Counted from the first letter of the stretch, positions 36,540 through 48,889 are shown. The stretch: DNA of 64,000 nucleotides from Parietaria judaica (GCA_954871525.1 OX940870.1:13175501-13239500), one strand, 5' to 3'. Notes: generated by a model from the sequence alone, not told the origin. A program made the numbers and translations.

Positions 36540-37480
36540 GTATTTCGCGACGAACCCGAATCCTCATTCGGGTAGCAGCAAAGTGATATTCGGCGCCTTA
36601 ATGCACCGCCCCGAGTTTCTTTCACCTCGGATCTGTATTCAGACGGTAAACAAGGTGATAATTGACGTCCTATTTTTTTATCATATTTGGCTTCGCTATC
36701 ACTTCGAATCCTCATTCGGGTAGCAGCCGAAGTGATATCCGGTGCCTTACACCGCCTCGAGTTTCTTTCACCTCGGATTCGTATTCAAACAATAAACGAG
36801 GTGATAATTGACGTCTTATTTTCATCATATTTGGCTTCGGATCACTTCGAATCCTCTTTGGGGTAGCGGCCGAAGTGATATTTGGTGCCTTAATGCATCG
36901 TTCCTGAGTTCTTTTCACCTCGGATCCATATTCGGATAGTGAACGAGGTGATAATAGACTTCCTATGTTTATCATCTTTGGCTTCGTGACAAACTCGAAT
37001 CATTATTGGGGTAGAAGACGATGTCATATACGATGTCGTAATACATCAATCACGAGCTCTTTTCACCTCGGAACTCGCAATGACCTCGGATCCATATTCG
37101 GGTAGAAATCGAGGTGATGGTATACATCATGTTTTTATCATATTTGGCTCCGCAAGGACCTCGAATCCTTATTCACGCAGCAATCGAGATGAAATCCATT
37201 GTCGTAATGCATTGGCCATGAGTCCTAATCGCCTCGGACCTCGCGGTGACCCCGGATCTGTATCCGGGCAGCGACCAATGTTATGGTAGACACCCCGTAT
37301 TTATTGTCTTCGGCCTCGCAATGACCTCGAATAATCATTCAGGCAACAACCGAAGTGATGTCTGATGCCATAATGCATTGGCCACCGATCATTTCCGCAT
37401 GTTTCATATGACAAGAGGACACGACCAAAGATGTGTGACCCGAAGTGAGGGTTGTGAACTCTAAAGTCCACAACGCCGCC
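36540..37480. repeat. Hairpin-repeat array, left of the gag core
   Basis: About ten degenerate modules, each of the form TCACCTCGGATC - short gap - ATTCGGGTAGCA - AACCGAGGTGA, with centres 65-85 bases apart. Two arm versions alternate: CACCTCGG with CGAGGTG (e.g. 36633, 36763, 36917) and CACTTCGA with CGAAGTG (e.g. 36695, 36843). Inner words such as GGATCTGTATCC give a second, smaller stem in the same module. The array lies between the leader ORF and the gag core. Confidence 0.85.
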
Positions 37481-37496
37481 ATGGCTGCCCCCGATA

Positions 37497-37835
37497 TTGA
37501 TTGCCTTGTCCGAATCAACATGCACTCATTCCATCCCTCAGATCACCAACTCGAAGATTAGAGACATTGGGATGACGAATATTCCCCATGACGGAAAGAC
37601 AGAACCAGGAGCACATCTCCGGTTCCTCCACATAGCAATGGGGAGAGATTACCTTGAAGCATTGGAGAGAGATGCCGGAAAATGTCTTATTTTTGCCAAA
37701 CATTTGGTAGAAACCGCGCTCAAATAGTTCTACAAACTAGAAGCATACTCGATCGGCTCCTCGACCATTTAACGACAATTTTCTTAAAGAATTTCTCAAT
37801 GGTTAGAGGTTGACAGAAACCATGGTCGCTCAAAT
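37497..37835 (+). pseudogene. Decayed retrotransposon gag core
   Basis: Reads IPHDGKTEPGAHLRFLHIA (matching the gypsy gag IPxYDGxTDPxxHL entry), then GRDYLEALERDAGKCLIFAK, then ETALK*FYKLEAYSIGS with TAG where the family has Trp. After one frameshift, DHLTTIFLKNFSMV follows, matching the SFxxLxxxFLxxF helix. This is the Retrotrans_gag domain. The rest of gag and all of pol are missing. Confidence 0.75.
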
Positions 37836-38039
37836 TTAAGCCCTGCAGCGGTAAAAAGATGAGCCACAAAGGACCTTCATCTCTCGCCTTTAGAACAAAC
37901 TATCTCGTCTCATATGGGTTAGCGATGAAACGACAATTGTCACACTCACCTCGGTACTATGGTTCGAAATAAAATTCAGGCGTGACATCCGCGTAAATCG
38001 CTACACGTTGATCAAAGACGTGATGCGTCTTAATAGATT

Positions 38040-38412
38040 TTACTTCACCTCGGATCTCTATCCAAACAATAGCCGAGGTGATAGCTTTCTCCATGATACA
38101 TGCCATCTCCAACCTCACAACCATCTCGGATCTATTTCCGAGCAGCATACGAGATGATGTTTGATATTGCAACGTATTTTCATCTGCTCACTTCACCCCC
38201 GGTCTGGCACTCCCCTCGGATCATTATCCGAGCGCAACCAAGGTGAGAGTGAGCATCCTGATTTTATCATATTTGGCCTCACAATGAACTGGAATCCTCA
38301 TTGAGGCGACAAACGAGGTGATATCCAACGCCATAATGCATTTGTTATATGTTTGCTTCGCATCGGGTCTTACAAAGACCTTGGATCCATATCCAGGCGC
38401 TAAACGAGGTTC
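38040..38412. repeat. Hairpin-repeat array, right of the gag core
   Basis: About five more modules of the same design. Examples are CACCTCGGATC..GCCGAGGTG (38047-38082), CATCTCGGATC..ACGAGATG (38111-38156) and CCCTCGGATCATTATCCGAG (38213-38232). The last module (ACCTTGGATCC..AAACGAGG) runs straight into the 3' LTR, whose first ~25 bases are not recognisable. Confidence 0.8.
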
Positions 38413-39074
38413 AACCCTCCTTGGAAAAAACGACACCAAGGTGTGAAACTACACCTTGGGGGCAAACGACACAAGACCCAAAGGAAATTGGGCCTCACAC
38501 GAACTATCAGGCCTAACAAAGCAGCCCAGCATCACATGCACATCAAGAGTCCACTCCGAAGCTTAGTCAACAAGAGCCAAGTCTCTCCGAAGACCAAGCC
38601 CATGAGGACCAAGCAGCTCTTCCGAAGACTGAGCAACCCCGAAGACTAGGCTTGCTCTCCCTTTATTGACCAGCCCAGGGTCCTCCACGTGGAAAGGCAC
38701 CAAATATCACGTCGTCCAGATTTTACACGTGGTGACAGAAGGAGAGGCGAAGAGATATCTGCTTAGTCTACTAGCCGTTACTAGATTATAGGAAATAGAC
38801 GTTGTAATCTAGGCTATAAATAAAGCCTACGAAGTAACCTAACAGACAGACAATTTGTTCTACATTTTACACTAGTTATTCACTCTGTATTCATCTTGCT
38901 ATCAATCAAATATACTTTCTCTTTATTATCGCTCAACCCTTCACAAATTCTTCATCTCGCGACTTTATTAACCGAAGTGGATTTTATCTCGTAAAGTTAA
39001 GATATACTGTCATATTCACCATAAACAGAGTGCTATCACTTTGTGACAGTTGGTCGTGATTATTCACATCAACT
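38412..39074 (+). repeat. 3' LTR of the TR-GAG element (5' edge altered)
   Basis: Matches 34900-35577 to the end, where the terminal A has become T (CATCAACT). The expected TGTTGATG start is missing and replaced by the end of the hairpin array. Confidence 0.88.
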
Positions 39075-39079
39075 GTAGA

Positions 39080-39710
39080 AAGCTAACACAACGAAAATCT
39101 CAATTCCTCCCTATACCCGGTGAAATAGAAAAATGATAATAAGTTTAATGCAATCACAAACACGATGGAAAAATCCAAAAAATAAGGAGTAAAAATTCAC
39201 GGGACCGGTAGGTCGGTTGAATCCACTATGGCCAAGAGTGAGGCACAAACACTGTTTTTTCTAGGTAAAACTAGAGGCATTCATCATAGTCGTCAAGATC
39301 AAACACCAATCTTGGATTACAACAACAAGCAAGAGAAAAATTTGTGAAAAACTCCTTCAAATGCCCTCACTAATTACCAATTGGTTTCTACTCGGCAGTC
39401 CGACCTAGAAAATTCCAAACCACATCTCTACCTTTCAAAACGTACCTCTACGTGTTAGGAACGGCATGTCAAAATTTCACAATGATACATCGGTAAGTGA
39501 GTGCACAATGTCAATTTTTTCGAGAGTCATCACGGTAGTCCGAGAACCGGGATTTTCTTTCTTTTCATTTCTCTTGTTTTTCTCACACTCTCCCTCTCTC
39601 TCCTGCTCTAAGTCACTAAAGATGAACTAGGTTATATGGCCCGGGTCATAGGTCAATGGGTTAAAAATAACCCACATTTTTAGGCCTCCAATTAGGAGGG
39701 ATACCTAACA
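39080..39710 (-). repeat. LTR of an old copia element (minus)
   Basis: It ends GGATACCTAACA at 39710, followed by AACTCCCCGACC, which on the minus strand is a purine tract next to TGTTAGG. The second half matches 52173-52549. The TR-GAG element is inserted at its left edge, so the true start is not visible. Confidence 0.6.
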
Positions 39711-40681
39711 AACTCCCCGACCGACTAGTTGGAGGAAAAATATTAACCCGAAAACCGAGCAACAAAATTGAAACTTCTTCATCGGCAAAAATTTGTCAAC
39801 ATATCAGAACCATTGTCATCGGTGTGAATCTTCTCGAGCTCCGTCAACTTAGAATCCAATGCGTCATGGATCCTATATGCTTCGGCCTTGGGTGAAACGA
39901 TGAATTCTTCGATAAATGAATGGCGTTTTGATTATCACAAAACAAGATTTTTTTTTACCCTAAGCTCTATTTTAAATTTCCTCAACTAAAAACCTTTCGT
40001 CGCTTCAATAGCGCCAATAAACTCGACCTCGGTAATAGAGAGTCTAACACACTTTTGCAACATTTATTGCAAAGTCACGGCTCCCCCGAAAAAAAGTCAC
40101 TATATACCCTGAAGTAGATTTTTGTTCATCCAAGCTTCCGGCTAGATCCGAATGCGTATAGCCAACTAACGTAGGCTTCTTGTCTACTCTCAAATTTGAA
40201 GTCCCCTGGATATATTTCATAACCCATTTCACGACCTCCCATTAGGATTTAAAAGATTGACATGTAAATCCATACCTTGATTTTAAATTTGAATATTTTT
40301 TACAACGGTTTGGGTAGAAGCATTATTAGTTTGTCCACATGAACTTATTCTTCGTCTTCAATGGTTGGAAATTGTTGATCAACTTTGTCGATATCTCCAA
40401 TTGTGTGATCTTCTATGAATACAACATCAAAACTATGAACAAGCTTTCTCGCAACCGGAAAGAAGATTCGATATCCAAACTCATCGAGCCCATAACCAAC
40501 GAATATACATTTCTTGGTCTTGTCATATAAGTTTGACCTCTCATCTTTCGGAACGTGCACATACGCCACGTACCCAAACCCTCGAAGATGGTCGTATGTT
40601 ACATCTTTTACCACTCAAAAACATAAAACATCAAAGGCATACAAGGTGTGAGCAACCGTACTCAATTATTTGCCCTACAAG
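39711..40681 (-). pseudogene. Old copia pol remnant with internal deletion
   Basis: On the minus strand, 40614-40345 reads an integrase C-terminal part (DVTYDHLRGFGYVAYVHVPK, KKCIFVGYGLDEFGYRIF). 40232-40044 reads an RNase H entry (YIQGTSNLRVDKKPTLVGYT, LAGSLDEQKSTSGYI). The RT that should lie between them is gone. It ends at the LTR at 39710. No intact frame exceeds 90 codons. Confidence 0.8.
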
Positions 40682-42257
40682 TGTTGGACATATTTTATAA
40701 TATAACCTCTATTCAGATGCTAATCCCATTGCATTAAGATTATTACTATCTTTCCTATTAAAGAAAATATATCTTATTAATGATAGTCTTATATAATTAT
40801 ATCCTAAATATTATAAAATTAAATATTTCGTCTGAAAGTTCTATACGTTTTACAATTATGCCACGTCATCACACAAAGTCTATGTGTGGGGAGGTTTGAC
40901 GAGCATGACTTTAGAACTTCAAGTAAGGTCCATCCTTTTTTGAATATTATCGTCCCTTCCGTCATATCCCGGGAATGGGCCACGATCCATCGAGGTAACC
41001 TTTGAAAATATTTTCAAGGAAAGGCCCATTTTACACTTTCCGATGTTACTTTCCTTACTAGGATCAAGCTCCGAGATACCAGAAATCCGATCAAATAAAT
41101 AATTAGTTATTTAATGAACACGAGATTATTAATTCTAGTCACGGAAATAAACAAAGCGATAAATGTTTGCATTTATTAACCCAATGCATAAGGCTGTACC
41201 TAATTTGTGATGATAACTTCCACTGCACTTTCTGAATTTCGGGAGAACTTCCACCGGACTTGAGATTATGCCTATGGATTTTGAGCAGGGCTTCCGCCGC
41301 TCTTGAGACTTCTTCACGCCAAAGGAAACTCCCACAGTCTTCCGGGATATTCTCTTGAACTCGTCATACCCAAAGCGTGGGCTTCGTCGATAGAACTTCG
41401 TTGCATGATAGCTTATGCGATTTCTAAGCTTTCGGGAAGAGAATTTGCTTAAGCCGAAATTTCTAGGCAGGGAGAGAATTTTCGATAGCTTCACCATGAG
41501 AGGGAGCACGAGTTTTATGATGTGAGAGTGATATTGGAAATGTGAAACTAGCTTGGTATTTATAGGAAAAACCATGCATACAAATTTCCATGAATAAGTA
41601 AATCAATTAGTCTTAATTAGTATTATTCACAAATCAATCAAAGAATTTTTCTAACCTTCCATGATAGGTAGAAAACGAAATTTGATGATTAAAATACCTA
41701 AGATTTAATTATATGTGATTAAAATGAATACCAAGAAAATCAAATACTTACCATGATAAGTATAAATCGATTTATTCATTATTTAATCAATGGAATATAT
41801 TTTCTTGAATTAAAATAAGTACCAAGAAATTCCATCTCATTCTATGATTAGGAGATATCGAATTCTTTAATTATTTTGAACCAAAAATTAATTCCTGTCT
41901 AATGTGAAGTCGATTCACACTTAGTGCACTCAATCAATATTACACCAATACTGCAATCCGGATCGGATTACTATATTTGAGTCACACTAATGGTTGACAA
42001 TTAAGAGGCTCCCACCTTCTTAATTAAACCACAGACTATCTTTTAGGTCATTTATTGTATTTAGCAATCCTCTCTCATATTAACTCTTGTGTGATAGTAA
42101 AATATAGTTGCAACATTTATGAATTATGGATATATTCATTTAATCTTCAATACTATAGTAAGATTTTTGCTAGTAAGACTTTACTTTATTTCTTCGGAAA
42201 TGACAAAGTGCTTATACAAGGGGTGAATACTCCTGATTTAAGGGCATATCCCTAACA
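40682..42257 (-). repeat. Copia-5 long 3' LTR (minus)
   Basis: From TGTTGGACAT at 40682 to CATATCCCTAACA at 42257. It is followed by ATTTCGCACTTGCCC, a minus-strand purine tract. The segment 41131-41400 resembles Copia-3 LTR text at 49620-49850 (CCCAATGCATAAGGCTGTACC and AAAGCGTGGGCTTCG), so the two are related. The left edge is inferred from the terminal bases only. Confidence 0.55.
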
Positions 42258-42417
42258 ATTTCGCACTTGCCCTCTAAAGCAGAAATGTTATGTCCTGCAG
42301 ACCCATAGTATCCAAATGCCTACGGAGTATTCTCCCCTGCACTATCTTGGTATAGATCAATTAGATTGCCCTCCAAGGATATTTTCATAACCTCGAGTTT
42401 CCAAATTTTACAATCTC
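42258..42417 (-). pseudogene. Copia-5 RNase H tail, truncated
   Basis: On the minus strand it reads EVMKISLEGNLIDLYQDSAG, corresponding to VVKIASEDNLADPFTKTLQE at 44453-44671 in Copia-3. It stops abruptly near 42400, where Copia-3 LTR sequence begins mid-LTR. This is a deletion or recombination junction. Confidence 0.65.
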
Positions 42418-44437
42418 TACATGATAAGATAAAAATATTTAATTCATATTAATAAAATTCGAATTATATAATATATACATATTAAAAATCGAATTTGTTT
42501 ATGATTATCTATATTCAATAGTTAAAAATAAATCTTAAACCAATCCAATGGATCAAATCAATTAGGGATAAAGTCAAATGCCCTAGGGTTTCATGAAACC
42601 CTAATTCGAACTCTTATCCATAATTTTATTCGAATTATATATTATATATATAACATTAATTAATTTCTAATCCGACAGTAAAGATTTAATCTCAAAATCG
42701 ATCCAACAGAAATAATTAATTAAACAAATTCGAAATACCTAAACTTGTTCACCAAGCTTCATTTAAAATTACTTTTAGGGTTTAAATTAATTATCTCAAT
42801 CCAACCGTTGATATAAAATCATAACCGATCCAATGGATTAAATTGATTTTAGGGTTTTTGCCAAAGTACCAAAACAACAGGTACTTATGCCACAAATAAA
42901 AAATATCCAATTCTCATATTCGCATTTAGCTAGGGTTTGTATTCACCAAACCCTAATTCGAATTTACACATCTAAGAATATATAAATATATATTTTTTAT
43001 TTATTAATATAAATCTTCTAATTATTAATTATTAATTAGATATTAAAAATTAAATCAAAATAATAAAATGATATTAATAAAACTTGATCTCAATATCACA
43101 CATTAAATGTCATGGTGCCACACCATCATTTAAATTCGTGACATTTGATTTAATTTCATAGTTTATCGAACAGAGTCATAAACTTAGAAAATCCATAATT
43201 CACAAACCGTAAGTCTGAATGACTTAGTTCAAAAAGCAAAGTTGCTTAGAATTTAATTTACAACAGAATAGTGCTGTTAGAAAATCTAAATTCTAACTTT
43301 CTTTTTATCAGTTAATTCCGTGTACCAAAATATGATACTTTTGCCACGCTGACGATAAATTTATCTGACGTATGACACAAACTTGTTAGTTTTATAAGTC
43401 AAGCCAAATGATTAAACATTATCCAGAATGTATTTTAATCACGTACGCATCATCCGTGACGGAGCTATCCTGGGGACCATGGACCCGTATCACTTCAGCT
43501 CCAACGAAGTGCTAGTTGTTCGTTAAACCTCGAAGCGATTCCACTATAGACCCGAGGCTGCACTCTTTAGTAATACGATATATATTATTCCCTTATAACA
43601 GCAGGGTTTCCATTAGATTCAATGAAAATCGGGTTATTTTCCTTTCACTTGATGACTCACACATGAGCAGGCGGTTTTTACCGTAATGCCACTCATTGCA
43701 TTTTCATCCTTGACTCAGCCAGTAATTTTATGAGCAACCCACTTATGGTTTCGATTCATAATTCGCGCACACCTCTCACTTCTCACCACTGACAACAAAG
43801 GGAATCATCATGACTCTGAAGAGAGTTGTGTGATGCCCATGTCTATGATCAAGCTATCCTTACTATTGACTATCATGTTCCCAAAATAATAGTGTTGGGA
43901 ACAGCGGTAATATCTTGTGTTCTTTAACGATTAAATCAAAGAACAATAAAGCCATTAGCTCGGACTCATGATCAGTCAGGACTTAGAACTAATATCCATT
44001 TGATCATCATTTTGTGACACAACTACAACTTATCAGTGACGATCTTATATGAAAACTTCTCTAGTGTAAGTCAGGTCCGGTCCAGTATGAAGACGCTTCA
44101 TACTTAATGCACATCTAGTGCGTGTGACACACACATAATCCAGAATAGGATTGTCACTTTGTCACATTAATGACCTTACCCATTAATGGGCTCCCACTCA
44201 GTTAATCAGGTCACGGACGTTTTAAGTTCATTTATTATGTTTATTAATTCTTCCTCATATGACTCTGTCGTTATAATAATAACATAATTGCATCCTTTAT
44301 GAACTAAGGAATCAAACATTCTATTTTACTCTACCAGAAACTATAATAAGATTAATAAGCATCATCTTTATTCAACGACTTGTCATAATCTTTTACAAAT
44401 GGATAAATATCTTGTTTAAGGACACATATGTCCAACA
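42418..44437 (-). repeat. Copia-3 3' LTR (truncated)
   Basis: Collinear with 50136-52172, roughly 90% or more identical by eye, ending CACATATGTCCAACA. The first ~720 bases of the full LTR are missing, replaced by the Copia-5 fragment. Confidence 0.88.
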
Positions 44438-46037
44438 ATCTCCCACTTGTACTTAAAGAAGATGACCCATGTCTTTCACGCCCATATTATCCAGATGCCT
44501 CCTGAATATTTTCTCTTGCAACGTCTTGGTAAATGGATCAGCCAGATTGTCCTCCGAAGCTATTTTCACAACCCGCACGTCCCCACGACGTACTATCTCT
44601 CTTATGAGGTGGTATTTCCTTTCTATATGTTTTGCCTTCTTATGGTCTCTGGGCTCTTTATAATTTGCCACAGCGCCACTGTTATCACAGTTCAGCGTTT
44701 GTGGTCTATCTACATCTGGACAACACCCAGTTCCATGAGAAATTTTTTAGCCAGACTGATTCCTTGGCTGCTTCGCACGTAGCCACATATTCAGCTTCCA
44801 TTGTGGAATCTGCGATACAGGATTGCTTTACGGTTCTCCAGAATATCGCTCCACCAGAAAGGGTGTACACTGCTCTTGACGTCGACTTTCTCGCGTCTTT
44901 GTCAGACATGAAGTCTAAGTCAGTGTATCCAACTGGATTTAGATCTGAACCTAAAAACACTAACATATAGTTTCTCGTTCTCCTAAGATACTTGAGAATA
45001 TTTTTCACTGCAGTCCAGTGAGCCATACTAGGGTTGGATTGATATCTAATAACTATTCCCACAGCGTAACAGATGTCTGGCATAGCACACTGCATAGCAT
45101 ACATCAGACTTCCCACTGCTGAAGCATAGGGCACCCGCCTCATCTCGTCTTGCTCTTCCAGAGAAGTTGGACACTAGTTCCTGCTAAGGAACACTCCATG
45201 CCTGGTCGGTTTATTACCGTCCTTGGAGTTTGTCATTGCAAAACGTTCAAGCACCTTATCAATGTAAGCTGCTTGTGACAAGGCTAGAAACCTGTTGTTG
45301 CGATCCCTAAAAATACGGATCCCAAGAATATAACTGGCTTCTCCCATATCCTTCATTTGGAATTGCGTAGATAGCTCTGCTTTCAGGTCTGATAATCTCT
45401 TCACAATGTTTCCAATGAGAAGAATATCGTCGACGTATAGAACAAGAAAAATTTCCACGGACTCATCATTGAGTTTATAAATGCAGGCTTTAGTTTCATT
45501 CTGAATGAATCCATAGGTCTTGATGGTCTCATCAAACCTTAGATTCCAGGATCTGGAAGCTTGCTTCAATCCATAAATGGACTTGAGTAATTTGCAAACT
45601 TTCCTTTCTTGACCCTGTTGCACGAACTCTTCTGGTTGGTCCATATCGATGTTCTCGTCAATGTACCCGTTCAGGAATGCCGTTTTGACGTCCATCTGCC
45701 AAATCTCGTAATTGAGACTACAAGCTATGGCCATGAGGATCCGGATGGAATTATACTTAGCGACTGGAGCGAAGGTCTCATCGAAATCAATACCTTCTCT
45801 CTGGGTAAAACCCTTTGCCACTAGTCTAGCCTTGAAGGTTTCAACCTTCCCGTCCACTCCTCTCTTTCTCTTGTATACCCATTTATTCCCTATGGTTTTG
45901 AAACCATCAGGTAGGTCTACAAGTTCCCAGACTTCATTAGAATCCATTAATTCTATTTCTTGGTTCATGGCTTCCTGCCATTCTCTCTTTATCAGGATCC
46001 ACCATAGCTTCATTGTAGCTTGTGGGATCTTCAACAC
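44438..46037 (-). pseudogene. Copia-3 reverse transcriptase-RNase H remnant
   Basis: 46037-45174 (minus) is a nearly whole RT: ELVDLPDGFKTIGNKWVYKR, FDETFAPVAKYNSIRILMAI, MDVKTAFLNG, YGLKQASRSWN and YVDDILLIGN. A TAG at about 45174 replaces a Gln in the LSxxQCP motif. The frame then continues as RVPYASAVGSLMYAM at 45143-44706 with DSTMEAEYVA. After a further frame change, RNase H ends at 44671-44453 (NYKEPRDHKKAKHIERKYH). The copy cannot make a full product. Confidence 0.88.
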
Positions 46038-46047
46038 TAGTGTTTGA

Positions 46048-48889
46048 AAGATCTAGGTCAAATACAAACTAGGTTTAATCGTAGTGTTTAACCGTTCATT
46101 AGAACCTCCCACTACGTCTGAGTATACCCAGAGTTTCTAATGAAACTCTAAACGTGATTACTCGTAGTGTTGTCAATATAAATTAACCTCCCACTACGTC
46201 TGAGTATCACTTTGGTTCTAATCCTGGGACCGTGGTTTCCGTACTCTGATTATCAACAGGCACAGTTGATTGTGTAATTATTTTGTCTTCTAACAATTCC
46301 TCAATTAATGTTTTATCTTGAGGTTCATAGTTTATATAGCGTCATATTTCCAAAAGAGTTACTATTGTTGTAAAACAATTACTCTCTTATATGATCATAA
46401 ACTATGCTTCGTCCGACTCCCATGAATAATGTAAAATGATTCTTCCCCTTAATCATTTCTAAAGGTTATTGTTCCTCTCTTTCTAGAACACATATTATGT
46501 TGGTGTGAAAGAGAACGTTGACTATCAGAGAATTAATTTCTCTATAAGGTGATCATAAAACTGAAAGTTTAGATTCACCCCATCAGAATAACTGAAGAGT
46601 CATAAGTGATTAACTAAATTAAAATTCGGTCATCATGCAATAAATTTCTTGAGCTTTTAAAAGTTATAATTTACCTTCCATTCATACCATTACCTTGAAT
46701 ACTTGCCAATCATTAGATAAAGTATTCATATAATATTTCGAGCTTGTATAATAGACCACATACGCCAAGTATGTACAAGATTTATAAGAACTGTGGCTCT
46801 TTAGACCCTTTTTCTCATAAAATGGTCTTTTAGTCATTTTAATCTTTGGGCAAGATTCTCAAACAGGCAGGGAACTGATGAAACAGTTCACGCACTGGTC
46901 CATCATATTTATCTCATCCAAATTAATATGACTATCATTTAGATGCCTTAGGTATGATTGATCACTTTCATAGTTAACCTTTTTCTGGATGTCACATCCA
47001 TATTATTCATTCATTGTTTCATAATGGTCTGAGTTCGTTTATTTCACTTCACCGGACAATCAATGTAAACAACTAGATCATTTCATAAATAATAATTTCA
47101 TTATTATCTACAATGATAAAACTTTTTTTATATATGTGGACATTTGAATTTCCACGTAAGTCACGGGTATAATAAATATTGTTCTTGAAAACGACAACTT
47201 ATTATATTTAAACGACTTGCTCCCATTGAAATAATTATCCCATTACTTTGACTAACAAAGTCAACTTATGATTGTCTTCTGAATTATGAATTCAGTCAAA
47301 GGTTTCAACCTTAACCAATCATGGGGATGAATGATTATCTTCTCTTTGTTCATCTTTAGCCATTTCCAAAGTTCTAGAACTTTCGAATTACTCCCTTTTA
47401 ATGTCGAGTGGAAATGCCAACTAATCACAAAAGATAATCACTGATTCGAACATTTATTGTCTTGACATTAAATACACATCAGATTGTTCTATATTTCTTT
47501 GGGATAGACATTTTATACTGGCATTGGAAAAGAAACTTATTAAACTTTATTATAGGTAGAAAGTTTTGGGTAATTTTGTTGGTTCGAAATAGTTACATGA
47601 TGCAAACATGTTCTCGCGAAAATGTTAACTAAACTCTTTAACTATTTCGTGATAATTTAACCGACTGTACACATCGTTGTCATCCTTAAGGCATGGTCAC
47701 TCTAAGGTGACTCGCGGTATCAATTGTGTAGTTTGGTTAAACTAAGTTTTACTCATAAACTTAATTAATTCTCAAATTAAGAACCACCACAGTTCTCTAT
47801 GATTATTAACTATCACCATAGACGGTCAGGAAGTACCAACTTCCGTGCAAGCTTAACCCATTATTTTCGGTTCTCGGGATCCTCTTGGAAACGTCGTCCT
47901 TAAGGAATGGTCACTCTAAGGTGACTTACGGTCCATTTCCAAGATTTCTCCGTCCCCATATTCTTTTGGAACTATCAAGGTGTTAAACCTTCCACAAGCA
48001 CACCTTTCCTTAAGAGGAGTGGTCACTCTAAAGTGACTCGAGGCGGTGTGGTCAGCAAACCTTGTGACAGTAATAATGGAGACCTTTTTTAATTAATTCT
48101 ATACTTGCCATAGTTTTGTTAAGATAGCATTTTTAATATTAAACTAAGTTATTTAAAACTTATTATAAATTTTCCTTTAATGACACATTAAAAGTTTATA
48201 TTTTGGCTTTATTAATTACGACACGTAATTTCATAGTAAGCCTCAATGATTATAGTGTTCATCATTTTGTCGGTAGTGATAGGACAATCATACTTTCTCC
48301 AGGTAAATGGGAGGGGTCCTAACCGGTCACTCAGAAGTGGATGGTGAACCGGCCCCACTTTTGATTCCCTCTTCCTCAGACAAGATTGTATGATTGAGAT
48401 TTTTCCGACTGATAATGAACACTTTACATTTACGCTTTATTATTTATATCTATCCTTAATTCGACATATTAATAATGATAAAACATAAGCACTATGTTAA
48501 AGGGTTATGAAAATAGGTTATAACAAATTATATCTATGATGAATATATATAATAAGATTTCAATGATACTTATTCAACAAGAATAATCATTAATTTACTT
48601 TATGGCTTATTTAAAATTATTTATGAAATTTTTAAAATAAGACAATGATATTATTCCTAAGAATTATCATCCATATTTTAACATTAAATAAGACAATATT
48701 ACTTAATCATTAAATAATATCCATATTTAATTTTATGAATTATATAAAATAAGTCAATGTTATTTATTCATAAACAACATCCATATTTTATTTTCAATTA
48801 ATTAATCATAATTAATTTTGTTCATAATTATTTAATTTCAATAATAATTAATATTTACATATTCCAAGGGACCGGGTCAGAATAAAATT
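46048..48889 (-). other. Copia-3 internal non-coding region
   Basis: About 2.8 kb where gag, protease and integrase would be expected, but no frame is open and I see no gag or integrase motif. It holds a duplicated 23-base word starting AACCTCCCACTACGTCTGAG at 46103-46125 and 46185-46207. Further right are three palindrome-bearing repeats (separate entry). Confidence 0.6.
47682..48047. repeat. Three palindrome-centred repeats
   Basis: The ~40-base unit CCTTAAGG - ATGGTCACTCTAAGGTGACT - CGGT occurs at about 47690-47720, 47897-47932 and 48007-48047. Its centre GTCAC-TCTAAG-GTGAC is a short hairpin kept in all copies (one has TCTAAA in the loop). A weaker relative, GGTCACTCAGAAGTGGATGG, is at about 48325. 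It lies in the transcribed leader side of Copia-3. Confidence 0.75.

Larger units (their letters stand above)
34885..39074 (+). mobile_element. Non-autonomous gypsy-like LTR element (TR-GAG/LARD type)
   Basis: A 4190-bp element flanked by GTAGA at 34880-34884 and 39075-39079. LTRs are about 690 bp. A primer site of the gypsy TGGCGCC type follows the 5' LTR. Inside are an open N-terminal frame (35648-36526), a decayed gag core (about 37497-37835) and hairpin-forming repeats on both sides of the gag core. There is no protease, RT, RNase H or integrase. It would rely on another element's enzymes. Confidence 0.85.

Noticed and set aside
36540..38412. Regularly spaced palindromic repeats resembling a CRISPR array
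   Set aside because: The DNA is a plant LTR element. Repeats are degenerate, spacing varies, and the spacers are themselves related; there are no cas genes.
41135..41575. 146-codon minus-strand frame
   Set aside because: It lies within the Copia-5 LTR, in text homologous to the Copia-3 LTR, where the equivalent frame is broken. An LTR by-product.
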